Shown: positions 49,345 through 58,464, numbered from the stretch's first letter. The stretch is 64,000 bases of DNA from an uncultured Spartobacteria bacterium (GCA_903901425.1 CAIURC010000214.1:1-64000), one strand, 5' to 3'. The notes: generated from the letters alone by a model not told the origin. Numbers and translations are program-made.

Positions 49345-52032
49345 TTGGCCCCGAACCCGCTTTCATCAGACCCGGAAGCCGAACCCGTACTTGCAGCACT
49401 GGCTGAGGCCAAATGGCGCAAAGCACGGGACTTGGCAAAAGAACTCTGCAAAAAGGACAGGGCCCGATTTCTACCGCTCCTCATTGAGGCCAACGTCGGA
49501 CTCGTCCGGGAAATGCATGCCCGGCATCTGTTCAAAGATGCGGAACCGGTCCTTGCCTACCTGAAGGGCATCTGCGCACCGGAACTCTGGGAACAACTCC
49601 GGGCCGAACTCAGCCAGAAACCCTCCGCCCCACCAGCCACGGTCGGGGCAGCCCGGCCTTCCGTCCAGACCCCGACTCCTGCACACCCCGTCGACCCACA
49701 CGCAAAACTGGCCACACTCTGGCCCACGGTGCTTGAGGCCGCCCATCTGTGTGCCACGGATCAAACCGTCACCCCGGCGCACTGGGTGGCTGTGGACTGC
49801 GTCGTCACCGCATTCATTGCCCCGCCCCGACAGGAACCAGACACTCCCGCATCCCGGCTGGCGGAAGAGTTGGAACTGGTCCAGCACGCCTGCGCTGCCG
49901 CCGGAGAGGGCCGCTGGGATGACCTGCAAAGCCTCCTTCGCAACCTGTCCAGAAACTCCCCGTTCCAACACTGGCGCATGTTTCTGCGCGGTGTCCGACA
50001 CCATTTCCTGCATCAACCCCAGCAAGCACAACGCTGCTTTGCCCAACTGCCAACTGCCGGAGGACTGGTCCGCGCTGCCGCCGCCATCGCAGGCTCTGCA
50101 GCCGTGCCGGAAAACAAAACTCAGGCTCCAGCCAGGGCCCGGGCCGAATGGTGGCTCGCCGTCACCGGGCATCCGCTCACTCTGGCCGCAGCCATCGAGG
50201 AAGCACAGGCCGCATGGATGAAAGCCCATGTGTACCGCTCCTTGGAAGCGCTCCAGAAAGGGTTCGGCAAAGATTTCCGCGGCCCACATCCTGAACTGGG
50301 CTGCCTGCTCTTAACATCCCTCCTGCCGCCCCAGCACCACTCCAGCAAAATTGAGGAAGATCGCCGTGCTGAATGGATCGGCATCCTCAGAAGGCGTTCG
50401 AAGTTTTCAGAACGCCCCGTGATCCTCGCCTCCATCCTCCGCTTCATGATCCTGCTCGAGGCCGAGGAGTTGCCGGGCTCAGACCTTGTCCGGGAATGGG
50501 TCTCCCTGCACAATCTGCACATCCAGATCCACGGGAAAAACCCGGTCCGCGAAAGCATCGGCTGGCTTTGGCTCGCAGAACAACTCATGCAGCCTCCGGA
50601 GTACCCCGTCTTTGCCAGACTGAAACGGGAGCCGTTCCGCAGCCAACCGCTCGCATTGAAAGCCCTCAACCGGGCGCTGGAATCTGATCCCACGCACGAG
50701 GCCGCGCATCTGGCCCTCCTCCATTTCTACACAGCCTCCGGCGATGACTCCAAACGCAACCGGCTGCTCGATGAGTTGGTTGAGAAGTTCCCGGGCAACA
50801 AAAGGGTGCTGCTCCAGGCCGGTTCACTCGCCGCCGAACGCAAAGCCTTTTCCAAGGCCCTCCCTTACCTGCGCGCAGCCCTCCAACTCGACCCGCTTGA
50901 CCGTTCCACGCGCTGCGCCCTTGCAGACGCCCTTTCCAATCAAGCCCACGAACTTCACAAAAAACGGCGCGCCGCAGATGCAGTTTGGGCTGAACTCGAA
51001 TCCCTCAGCAGGAACACCCCAGGGGAAACCTCCCTGCCCCTGTCCCTCTGGAGCCAGCGCCTCCTGAGAGCTGCCTTGGAACAAAACCAGGAAATGGCGG
51101 CAGAGGCCGTCCAACTCGCCCCTCACCCGGTTCTCGCCCTTTTCGTGGAAAGGATTCTCACCCAGATCCACGGAAATCCCCAGCGCACTGGCTGGACAGA
51201 ATCCTGGAACCAACACCTCAAGGACGCCCCCGGTTGGCGCACCATGACCGCCCTGCTCGGAACTGCCGAAGGCGCCCGAAAACTCAAGGGGTACGGTCAT
51301 TCGGATTCCGCCCTTGCAAGCGAACTTCTCCACAAAACACTCAAAGCCGCGTTCCAAACCCACGCCGATACAGACCCCGACGGCCTCCTAAATTTCACCC
51401 AGAAGGTCATCTCCGTGTGCTGGCCCGAAGACAGACTCGTCGACCACTGGCCCTACCCCATCCGGCTCCGGAGCCAGATTCGCACCCTGCTGCGACCGTA
51501 CTCCAAAAACTCGAAATCCCCCCCCCATCTCTGCCTCGCCAGCATGATGGTGGAGGTCGCTTTCTGCGAATTTGAACCATCGACGGCTTTCGACAAAAAA
51601 CTGGCTGAAATGGTCGCCGCCGCCGAAAAGAATGGCCCAGCCTCCGTGCTCGAAGCCGCCCGGGCCCTCTCGAGAAAAATCGAGAGGATCCGGGAAAATC
51701 CCCCGGATTTCGACGACGACACCGATTTCGATGAGGACGCGGATTTCAACCCCAAGTACCAGTTCAAACCGCCACCGCCGCCGCCTCCCACCCCGAGACC
51801 GTCGCGCAAAAACCCCAAGTTCAGTGTGTCGGCGTTCGCGAAGAGGCTTGCCGAGGCGGTGGAGAAAAATGACACCCCAGCCATTGAACAGATGCGCGAA
51901 GAAGCCCGGAAAGAAGGAATTCCCGACGGGGCGTTTGAGCGGTTACTCCTCACCCTGAAAGACCGTATCGCCAACCCCTCCAAACCGGACCAGAAAACAG
52001 ACCCGCAGATCCAACAACCGGAACTTTTCTGA
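49345..52032 (+). CDS. Large TPR-like protein heading the Hsp70 cassette
   Basis: This 895-residue protein is not assignable to a named family. It has helical repeat character throughout, with recognisable TPR-type repeats at about residues 430-560 (LKALNRALESDPTHEAAHLALLHFYTASGD; ALPYLRAALQLDPLDRSTRCALADAL). The N-terminal part has WRKARDLAKELCKKDRARFLPLLIEANVGL. Near residue 790 is an acidic stretch (DFDDDTDFDEDADF) followed by seven consecutive prolines, a flexible hinge before a helical tail. There is no signal peptide. The start is TTG at 49345; no in-frame ATG or GTG precedes it. A J-like gene starts 15 bases after its stop. The context suggests a co-chaperone or client adaptor. Confidence 0.75.
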   Translation: MAPNPLSSDPEAEPVLAALAEAKWRKARDLAKELCKKDRARFLPLLIEANVGLVREMHARHLFKDAEPVLAYLKGICAPELWEQLRAELSQKPSAPPATVGAARPSVQTPTPAHPVDPHAKLATLWPTVLEAAHLCATDQTVTPAHWVAVDCVVTAFIAPPRQEPDTPASRLAEELELVQHACAAAGEGRWDDLQSLLRNLSRNSPFQHWRMFLRGVRHHFLHQPQQAQRCFAQLPTAGGLVRAAAAIAGSAAVPENKTQAPARARAEWWLAVTGHPLTLAAAIEEAQAAWMKAHVYRSLEALQKGFGKDFRGPHPELGCLLLTSLLPPQHHSSKIEEDRRAEWIGILRRRSKFSERPVILASILRFMILLEAEELPGSDLVREWVSLHNLHIQIHGKNPVRESIGWLWLAEQLMQPPEYPVFARLKREPFRSQPLALKALNRALESDPTHEAAHLALLHFYTASGDDSKRNRLLDELVEKFPGNKRVLLQAGSLAAERKAFSKALPYLRAALQLDPLDRSTRCALADALSNQAHELHKKRRAADAVWAELESLSRNTPGETSLPLSLWSQRLLRAALEQNQEMAAEAVQLAPHPVLALFVERILTQIHGNPQRTGWTESWNQHLKDAPGWRTMTALLGTAEGARKLKGYGHSDSALASELLHKTLKAAFQTHADTDPDGLLNFTQKVISVCWPEDRLVDHWPYPIRLRSQIRTLLRPYSKNSKSPPHLCLASMMVEVAFCEFEPSTAFDKKLAEMVAAAEKNGPASVLEAARALSRKIERIRENPPDFDDDTDFDEDADFNPKYQFKPPPPPPPTPRPSRKNPKFSVSAFAKRLAEAVEKNDTPAIEQMREEARKEGIPDGAFERLLLTLKDRIANPSKPDQKTDPQIQQPELF

Positions 52033-52047
52033 CAAGGCCCTGCACGC

Positions 52048-52383
52048 ATGAACCCGTTTCTTGTTCTTCACCTCAACCTGGGATGCACCGACGACCAGGT
52101 CCGTGCCGCCTACCACCAACTCCTCCGCCAGCACACCCCGGAACAGGATCCCACAGGCTTTCAGATGCTCCAAGAAGCCTATGCCCAAATCCGCACGGAA
52201 AGGGACCGCTGGCGCTGGTTTCTGCTGAACACCGATTCCCAAGCGGAAGGTCCGATCGATGCCCTTGAAAAATTCTCCCACATCCCAGGCCGTTCACGCC
52301 CACCTGGGGCCGACCCCTTCAAAAACCTTCTCTCCGCTGCTGCTGCCGCTGCAGAGCACGACCTGAACTCAAACCGGAAATAG
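52048..52383 (+). CDS. J-domain-like protein lacking the HPD motif
   Basis: This 111-residue protein has the outline of a J domain: an opening NPFLVLHLNLGCTDDQVRAAYHQLL corresponds to helices I and II, and FQMLQEAYAQI to helix III. In the loop where the HPD tripeptide of DnaJ should be, it has HTPEQDP (His29 onward). HPD stimulates Hsp70 ATPase, so this protein either does it differently or only recruits. There is no Gly/Phe or zinc domain. A short Ala-rich tail ends the protein. It lies between the TPR gene and the GrpE-like gene with gaps of 15 and 8 bases. Confidence 0.72.
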   Translation: MNPFLVLHLNLGCTDDQVRAAYHQLLRQHTPEQDPTGFQMLQEAYAQIRTERDRWRWFLLNTDSQAEGPIDALEKFSHIPGRSRPPGADPFKNLLSAAAAAAEHDLNSNRK

Positions 52384-52391
52384 CCGGCCTC

Positions 52392-53012
52392 ATGGACACC
52401 TCGGAAACTCCCCTCGAAGACAACCCGGAAAATGCCCCGGAGGAGATCGCCCCGTCCCTGTCCGCTTTGCGCGAAGAAATCGCCGCCGCCACCGCGGAAA
52501 ACCGGCGCACGGCCAAACGCACCATCGATTTCCTCAAACAGTTTGGTTCCGCCATGGACGCCCTGTCCGGCACCGTCAACGGCCTCACCCGCTGCATCAA
52601 ACCCCAGCAGGCCCATCCAGACATCCCCAAAAACCATCTCCTCGGCTTGATCGAACTCGCAGACCGCGTCCAGCGCCTCGCCGCCGCATTTGAACGCCGC
52701 CCGGCCACCTCCTCCTCCTGGCTGCCAGCGACCAAAAAAACCCTCGCCACATGGGATGCCGCTTGGAATACCCAAAGCCAGGCCCTCGCCATCTTTCGCC
52801 TCCACCTGGATGGTCTCCTCAAAAACGCAGGTCTTGAACGGATCCATGTCCTCCAACAACCCTTCGATCCCGCACGCATGACCGCCGTTGAATCCGTTCA
52901 GGACAATTCCCTCCCAGACCACACAGTGCTCGAGGAAGTTCTCCCGGGCTGGCAAAAGTCGGACTCTGCAGAAATACTGCGTCTGGCCCATGTCCGCGTC
53001 TCTCGCCGTTGA
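52392..53012 (+). CDS. GrpE-like nucleotide exchange factor
   Basis: This 206-residue protein resembles a divergent GrpE. The acidic N-terminus and a long helix (SLSALREEIAAATAENRRTAKRTIDFLKQF) fit the GrpE coiled-coil stalk. The C-terminal part fits the GrpE beta-wing: GLERIHVLQQPFDPARMTAVESV, then DNSLPDHTVLEEVLPGW and ILRLAHVRVSR. The PFDP and HVRVSR elements are the best matches. The middle region is different from canonical GrpE. It begins 8 bases after the J-like gene, and the Hsp70 gene starts 22 bases after it. It probably serves only the Hsp70 of this operon. Confidence 0.75.
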   Translation: MDTSETPLEDNPENAPEEIAPSLSALREEIAAATAENRRTAKRTIDFLKQFGSAMDALSGTVNGLTRCIKPQQAHPDIPKNHLLGLIELADRVQRLAAAFERRPATSSSWLPATKKTLATWDAAWNTQSQALAIFRLHLDGLLKNAGLERIHVLQQPFDPARMTAVESVQDNSLPDHTVLEEVLPGWQKSDSAEILRLAHVRVSRR

Positions 53013-53034
53013 AACCCACTCATCTTCTTTCCTC

Positions 53035-54837
53035 ATGACCGCACCTGACCTCGTGGTTGGCATCGACCTCGGAACCACCAACAGCAGCATCGCCGTTGTT
53101 CTCGACGACAAAATCACCGTGATTCCAGTCGCGGGCCAACCGTCCATGCCCAGCGCCGTCGGCCTCGACCCCGCGGGCCGACTCATCATTGGGCAGCCTG
53201 CAAAAAACCAGTCCATTTCAGCCCCTGAAAACACGGTCCTTTCCGTCAAACGCCTCATGGGCACCGAAACCACCGTCCTGCTCGGTGGAAAACCCTACCG
53301 ACCTGAGGAAATCAGCGCCCTCATCCTGGGCGAACTCAAGAGCGCCGCTGAACTCCACCTCGGCCGGCCGGTCACCCACGCCGTCATTACTGTACCCGCC
53401 TTTTTCAACGAACGCCAACGTCAGGCGACCGCCGATGCCGGACGCCTCGCCGGACTCGAAGTCCTGCGGATCATCAATGAACCCACCGCTGCTGCCCTCG
53501 CCTACGGCGCCGGTAGCACCGGAAACCTCGAACGCGAAACCCTCCTCGTGTTTGACCTGGGAGGCGGCACCTTCGATGTCTCACTGGTCACCGTTGAAAA
53601 CGGGGTGGTCGAAGTCCGCGCCAGCCACGGCGACACCCAACTCGGGGGAGATGATTTCGATCTGCTCCTCGCTCAAGAGGCCGGGTCGCGTTTCCTCAAA
53701 CAACAGCCGGATTCCACCCTCTCCAAAACCACTCAACTCAGGCTCAAAGCCGCGCTTGAACAGGCCAAGATCCGTCTCTCCGAAGACCCGTTCACCTCCG
53801 TCCGCGAAGAATACCTCACTCCCGACGCCCATCTCGACTCCGAGTTCTCGCGGGCGGAATACGAAACACTGATTCTGCCTCTGCTCGAAAAAACGCTCAA
53901 CTGCCTCCAGCGCAGCCTGAGCGATGCCGGTGTCACCGCCTCCGAGGTGGACAAAATCATGCTGGTTGGCGGCGCAACGCGCACTCCACTCGTCCATGAG
54001 GTTCTCGCGGAACGTCTCGGCAAAGAACCGCGCCATGAAATCAACCCCGACCTCATTGTCGCCATGGGCGCCGCCATCCAAGGCGCCAGCCTCGCCGGCA
54101 AACCCGCCCCGGCCATTCTCATCGACATCACCGCCCATACCTACAGCATCGCGGCCATCTTTGAGAACGCCTATCCCGGACTCGAGCCGGTCCTCGGCTG
54201 CGCTCCGATTGTCCGACGCGGCACCCCGCTCCCCGTCCGGAAGTCGGAATGTTTCCGGACCTTTTCGGACAACCAGAAATCCATCGAGGTGATCGCCTAC
54301 CAGGGCGAATCCGAGTTCCCTTCGGAGAACCTCGAAATCGGCAAGTTCACGGTTGAAAACCTCGCGGCAGTCCCGGCTGGCAACGAGGTCATCGTCGAAT
54401 TCCAGATCGACCTCAACGGGCTTCTCAAAGTAACCGCCACCGAAAAACGCACCGGCCTCGCCAAAAGCGCCGTGATCGATACCGCCGAACAGCACCGGCT
54501 CAACCTCGATGCCGCCCGCACCAACCTCGCCGCGCTCTTCAAAGAGACCGATTCCGATCCCTTCTCACTCCCAGCGGAAGAATTCTTCTCCACGGACCCA
54601 GAATCCGCTGGCGCCAGAACCGCGGTCACACCTGCCGCTTCCAGCCTGATCGCCACCACAAAAAGCCTGCGCCGCCGGGCCGAGGCTCTTCTCGAAAGAG
54701 GCGTTGCCCCATCCGATGCACAAGACCTCCGCGACCGCCTCGCCGCAATGACCGAGGCGCTTCAGAAATCCGATTGGGAAACGCTCTCCGCCAAAACGGA
54801 CCAACTCAGCGACGTTCTCTTTTTCCTCGAGGATTAG
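53035..54837 (+). CDS. Divergent Hsp70 family chaperone
   Basis: This 600-residue Hsp70 has a well-kept nucleotide-binding domain (about 1-365): GIDLGTTNSSIAV, VPAFFNERQRQAT, INEPTAAALAYG, FDLGGGTFDVSLV and LVGGATRTPLV. The inter-domain linker differs from DnaK: the usual DVLLLDVTPLSLG is replaced by ILIDITAHTYSIA. A beta substrate-binding domain follows (about 375-490; RRGTPLPVRKSECFRTFSDNQ, EFQIDLNGLLKVTA). The C-terminal lid is short and ends in a helical WETLSAKTDQLSDVLFFLED. ATG at 53035 is chosen; a longer frame from 52888 overlaps grpE-like coding and is rejected. It is the last gene of the four-gene cassette. Confidence 0.93.
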   Translation: MTAPDLVVGIDLGTTNSSIAVVLDDKITVIPVAGQPSMPSAVGLDPAGRLIIGQPAKNQSISAPENTVLSVKRLMGTETTVLLGGKPYRPEEISALILGELKSAAELHLGRPVTHAVITVPAFFNERQRQATADAGRLAGLEVLRIINEPTAAALAYGAGSTGNLERETLLVFDLGGGTFDVSLVTVENGVVEVRASHGDTQLGGDDFDLLLAQEAGSRFLKQQPDSTLSKTTQLRLKAALEQAKIRLSEDPFTSVREEYLTPDAHLDSEFSRAEYETLILPLLEKTLNCLQRSLSDAGVTASEVDKIMLVGGATRTPLVHEVLAERLGKEPRHEINPDLIVAMGAAIQGASLAGKPAPAILIDITAHTYSIAAIFENAYPGLEPVLGCAPIVRRGTPLPVRKSECFRTFSDNQKSIEVIAYQGESEFPSENLEIGKFTVENLAAVPAGNEVIVEFQIDLNGLLKVTATEKRTGLAKSAVIDTAEQHRLNLDAARTNLAALFKETDSDPFSLPAEEFFSTDPESAGARTAVTPAASSLIATTKSLRRRAEALLERGVAPSDAQDLRDRLAAMTEALQKSDWETLSAKTDQLSDVLFFLED

Positions 54838-54985
54838 AGGTCGGGTCGGAAAACATCTGGATCCAAACGGGGCGCGCTATGCCGGCTCAGCCCTGTCCAG
54901 TGGAGTGCGCTCGGCTGGGCAGCCGGTGCAGGTGTTCCCCGAGAAAGCCCCCCCCACTCTGCACCAACGCCTTCAATCGCCCCTT

Positions 54986-55018
54986 TTGGACTGGATGGAC
55001 TGGATGGACTGGATGGAC
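54986..55018 (+). repeat. 9-bp tandem repeat, three copies plus a partial
   Basis: TGGATGGAC occurs three times head to tail (54992-55018) after a partial copy, in the 268-base gap between the Hsp70 gene and the next gene. Its reverse complement GTCCATCCA differs in two bases from the GTCCATCAG unit at 58751. Confidence 0.9.
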
Positions 55019-55105
55019 CGAGCCGCTCCCAGAGCCAGCGGCTAGAAATGCAAGCCCCTGTCGGAGCCGCTCCAATTCAAGCCGCAGCCGGAATCCCTCT
55101 CCCAA

Positions 55106-55639
55106 TCAAAGCCCGCCCACTGGACCGTCCCCGCCCGCGCCTTTGGGTTCCCCATCCCGGTTCGGCAACTGCATCTTGTCGCCACCGCCAAACAGCCGGC
55201 TGAAAATCCGCTTCGGCGTGCTCCGGCCAGCCTCCTCCTCCGACAACTCCGCCGCAGCCTCGCTCTTGGCCGTTTCCCATGCCGGCGCGAATCCCGGCAC
55301 ATTGACAAAAAGCCGTTTTTCGGCCCGGGCATACACCTCCAAGTCGCGGACCGCCTTCCGGTCGGGTGTCTCGTTCAAGGCGTTCACCTTGATCCGCAGG
55401 CTCTCGTTTTCCTTGCGCAGCGTCTCCGCCTCCTGACGGCTCTTGCGCATCGTGTCCGCCTCGATCTCCAGCCGGTCACTCAGGTGCCGGCGAAAGCGGT
55501 TCAACTCCGACTTGAGCTTCAAGTACTGGTAGAGAGCGATCACGAGAAAAACGCAGCCCAAATAGAACCCGAGCGCGAAGGGATGCAGGAAAATATCCTG
55601 ATTCAAAGTCACGCCCAAGATGGGGGTCACCGCGTTCAT
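55106..55639 (-). CDS. Hypothetical membrane-anchored coiled-coil protein
   Basis: This 177-residue protein is not recognised. One membrane helix lies near residues 22-42 (FALGFYLGCVFLVIALYQYLKL), followed by a charged coiled coil (about 45-90; RRHLSDRLEIEADTMRKSRQEAETLRKENESLRIKV). The C-terminal part (100-177) is less ordered and ends in a Gly-rich tail. The ATG at 55639 overlaps the panD stop by four bases, so it is translated with panD. Its role in relation to panD is not evident. Confidence 0.7.
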   Translation of the reverse strand: MNAVTPILGVTLNQDIFLHPFALGFYLGCVFLVIALYQYLKLKSELNRFRRHLSDRLEIEADTMRKSRQEAETLRKENESLRIKVNALNETPDRKAVRDLEVYARAEKRLFVNVPGFAPAWETAKSEAAAELSEEEAGRSTPKRIFSRLFGGGDKMQLPNRDGEPKGAGGDGPVGGL

Positions 55640-56067
55640 ACCCCTTTCCCGGCCCCGTCCATACCGGCCGCAAGCAAACCCGCCTCGTTGAATGCCGTCA
55701 GGAAAGTGCCAGCCTCCGAGCGGACCACGTCGTTCCGTTCGTCCAAAACAATCACAGCCGGGTGATGTTCGGCAGCTTCTTCAGGCGTGAACTGGCCGAA
55801 ATTCATGATCGTCAACCGGTCTCCGACCGCCCCCAAAAGAGCCGTGGCGCCGTTCAACTGGATCTGGCCCTCGCCCGGTTCCCCGTAGATCACGTAGGTC
55901 TCAAACCGGTTCCCGTTGCCCATGTTGCCCACCAAAATCCGCTCGTAGGGCAGCAAACCCACGCGCTCCGCAAGGTCGGAGGAGATCGTCAGGCTTCCCT
56001 CATAGTCGAGACTGGCTCCGGTCACCGTTGCACGGTGGATCTTAGATTTGAGCAGGGTGAGTTGCAT
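55636..56067 (-). CDS. panD: Aspartate 1-decarboxylase
   Basis: PanD makes beta-alanine for pantothenate and coenzyme A. The protein (143 aa) begins MQLTLLKSKIHRATVTGA. It has the self-cleavage site DYEGSLTI (Gly24-Ser25), where the serine becomes the pyruvoyl cofactor. Arg and Tyr in the NRFETYVIYG region, and GEGQIQLNGATALLGAVGD, are the family's substrate-binding parts. ATG at 56067 is the conserved start. The C-terminus is slightly longer than in E. coli. It starts 34 bases after the glycosyltransferase stop on the same strand. Confidence 0.95.
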   Translation of the reverse strand: MQLTLLKSKIHRATVTGASLDYEGSLTISSDLAERVGLLPYERILVGNMGNGNRFETYVIYGEPGEGQIQLNGATALLGAVGDRLTIMNFGQFTPEEAAEHHPAVIVLDERNDVVRSEAGTFLTAFNEAGLLAAGMDGAGKGV

Positions 56068-56101
56068 CGGCCCCCATAGATTGCCGGGCACCGCGCAAAA
56101 A

Positions 56102-57301
56102 TCAAGATTCCCTGAACCGGCTTTCCCGGTAAACCCGCCCCTTCCACCGGAGCCGCCCGCGCCAACTCCACACCCAGCTGTTTAGACCAATCAACAGGCC
56201 CAGCGCGTAGCCCACCGGGTGCAGCACCACCCCCAGCCACGAATTCCCAAACCGCAAAGCCGCCGCCGCCCGCAACAAATACACCAGCCCCACCTCCCAA
56301 CACCCCAGCACCCCGCTCCATCCTCCACCCCACGCCAGAAAAAACGGAAGCAGGTACGCCGCAAAATGCACCGTTCCCATCGCAAAAAAACCGCCCGCCG
56401 CCCCTTCAAACACCGGCCGCGCATTCTTTGAAAACCCCTCCCAGACCTCAGAAAATGTCCGGTACATCCGGCACCGGCTCAACTCCCCGGCATCGCAGTT
56501 CACCAAAAACAGGCCCTCCCCCATCCGCCCGGCCACCGCGCGCCCCAGAGCCACGTCCTCCACCAAATGCCCGCGCACCCCGGCATGCCCGCCGATCCCC
56601 CAGTAAACCGACCGCTTGAAAAACATCACCTGTCCGTTCGCCGCGCCCAAACTCCGCAGCCATTCCTTGGGAACCCGTCCCACCCACGGCACTCCACGCA
56701 ACCCCTCCAACACCCACCCCGGATACCACACCAACGCCGCAAACGGCAGCAACGGCACCACCAACCGCTCCGCCCAACTCCCCGTGTCCAACCGCGGCCA
56801 CGCCGAAACCAACCCCGCCCCGCTCCGCTCCATCTCGCCCACCAGCGCTCCCACCATCCCGGCTCCGTGAACCGTGTCTGCATCCGTGAAAAACAGGTAC
56901 TCCCCACACGCCGCCTCCGCCAACTGATGGCACGCCCAGTTCTTCCCCGTCCACCCCTCGGGAAGCGGTTTCCCCTCCAAAACCCGCAACCGCGAATCGG
57001 TACCGATCCTTTGCAGTTCCCCAGCCGTGTCGTCCGTCGAATGATCGTTCAACACAAGAATCTCCCACCGCGGATAATCCTGCCCCAGCAGGGACTCCAC
57101 ACACGCCCGGATGTTCCGGGCCTCGTTCCGGGCCGGCACAAGGATCGAGACCATCCCAGGCTCACGCCATCTTCCCGGAACCATCCGGCTCAACACCCGG
57201 AGCGTCACGAGATTGAGCTGCATGCCCACCGCCGAACCTCCCAGCCCCGCCCACACCGCCGCGTGCATCAAAACCAAGATTGCGTCGCTCACCCGGCTCA
57301 C
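56102..57301 (-). CDS. Glycosyltransferase family 2 membrane protein
   Basis: This 399-residue GT-A fold glycosyltransferase has an N-terminal membrane helix (about 8-40), the GT2 domain (about 48-280), and three or four C-terminal membrane helices (300-380). VSILVPARNEARNI opens the domain, LNDHSTDDT is a nucleotide-binding element, FFTDADTVH is the DxD-like metal site, and HLVEDVALGRAV contains the ED acid. The pattern LPEGWTGKNWACHQ is typical of HpnB and carotenoid glycosyltransferase (CrtQ) relatives, suggesting a lipid acceptor. It is divergent from thiH with 56 bases between starts. Confidence 0.85.
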   Translation of the reverse strand: MSRVSDAILVLMHAAVWAGLGGSAVGMQLNLVTLRVLSRMVPGRWREPGMVSILVPARNEARNIRACVESLLGQDYPRWEILVLNDHSTDDTAGELQRIGTDSRLRVLEGKPLPEGWTGKNWACHQLAEAACGEYLFFTDADTVHGAGMVGALVGEMERSGAGLVSAWPRLDTGSWAERLVVPLLPFAALVWYPGWVLEGLRGVPWVGRVPKEWLRSLGAANGQVMFFKRSVYWGIGGHAGVRGHLVEDVALGRAVAGRMGEGLFLVNCDAGELSRCRMYRTFSEVWEGFSKNARPVFEGAAGGFFAMGTVHFAAYLLPFFLAWGGGWSGVLGCWEVGLVYLLRAAAALRFGNSWLGVVLHPVGYALGLLIGLNSWVWSWRGRLRWKGRVYRESRFRES

Positions 57302-57357
57302 ACTGCCGTGTTTACTTCGCCCGGGCCAGCCCTATATTCCCGCCCTCCAAGCATCCC

Positions 57358-58464
57358 ATGAGCCTGCCCTTCGAGAATCCCGCTTCCCCTCGGCTGCGCC
57401 GGTTTGCCTCCCTGCTCGAACCCGCATCCCCGGAAACGCTGGAGTCCATGGCCCGCCAGAGCCAGACCCTCACCCGGAACCATTTCGGACGTACCATCCG
57501 CCTGTTTGCCCCCCTGTACCTCTCCAACGAGTGTGTCAACAACTGCGCCTACTGCGGGTTCTCCCGTGACAACCCCATCCTGCGCGTCACGCTCTCGGAG
57601 GACGCCGTCCTGCGCGAGGCGCGTCACCTGACTGCCCAGGGGTTCCGCAACCTGCTCCTGGTGGCTGGCGAACATCCCCGCTTTGTTTCCAACGGCTACC
57701 TGGAAAACTGCGTCTCTGAACTCGCCAAGGAGGTGCCCAGCATCGCCCTCGAAGTCGCCCCGATGGAAGCCCCCGACTACGCGCGACTCGTCCAAGCCGG
57801 CGCCGAGGGCCTGGTTGTCTACCAGGAAACCTACCACCCCGACGCCTACGCCGAGTTCCACACCGCAGGCCCGAAAAAGGATTTTCTCTGGCGTCTCGCC
57901 TGCCCCGAACGCGCCTACCAAGGCGGCTTCCGCAGAATCGGCATCGGCGCCCTCTTCGGACTCGCCCCTTGGCGGGAAGAGGCCATTGCCCTCGCAGCGC
58001 ACCTCGAACACCTGCTCAAAGTCTGCTGGAAAGCCCAGTTCACCGTCAGCCTCCCCCGGCTCCGCCCCTGTGCCGGTTCGTTCGCCCCGCGGCACCCCCT
58101 CCCAGACCGCGAATTTGTTCAACTCATTTGTGCCCTGCGGATCTGCTTCCCCCAGATCGGCATTGTCCTCAGCACCCGCGAACCCGCCCCACTCCGGGAC
58201 GCGCTGTTGCCGCTCGGGATCACCATGATGAGCGCAGGCTCGCACACCGAACCGGGCGGATACACCGGCGAAGGCGTCGATTCCCTCCACCAAACTGTAC
58301 GGGGTCGCATGGTGCCCGTGGAAAACCTCGACGCCTCTGCCCGTGCCACCGAACAGTTTTCCATCGCCGATTCGCGGTCCCCGGCGGAAATCGCCGACCT
58401 CCTCCGGACCCGAGGATTCGACCCCGTCTGGAAAGACTGGGATTCGGCGATTCTCGCCCATTGA
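57358..58464 (+). CDS. thiH: 2-iminoacetate synthase ThiH (radical SAM)
   Basis: ThiH is a radical SAM enzyme that splits tyrosine to dehydroglycine for the thiazole of thiamine. The protein (368 aa) has the Cys cluster CVNNCAYCGF at residues 59-68 (Cys59, Cys63, Cys66) and the VVYQETYHPDAYAEFHTAGPKKDF signature region. RRIGIGALFGL and SAGSHTEPGGY are further family blocks. ATG at 57358 is chosen; upstream reading to 57280 crosses the promoter region of the divergent glycosyltransferase. thiS starts 30 bases after it. Confidence 0.94.
   Translation: MSLPFENPASPRLRRFASLLEPASPETLESMARQSQTLTRNHFGRTIRLFAPLYLSNECVNNCAYCGFSRDNPILRVTLSEDAVLREARHLTAQGFRNLLLVAGEHPRFVSNGYLENCVSELAKEVPSIALEVAPMEAPDYARLVQAGAEGLVVYQETYHPDAYAEFHTAGPKKDFLWRLACPERAYQGGFRRIGIGALFGLAPWREEAIALAAHLEHLLKVCWKAQFTVSLPRLRPCAGSFAPRHPLPDREFVQLICALRICFPQIGIVLSTREPAPLRDALLPLGITMMSAGSHTEPGGYTGEGVDSLHQTVRGRMVPVENLDASARATEQFSIADSRSPAEIADLLRTRGFDPVWKDWDSAILAH

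Noticed and set aside
53581-54495. 304-codon minus-strand frame opposite the Hsp70 gene
   Set aside because: Antisense to a confidently assigned Hsp70 domain.
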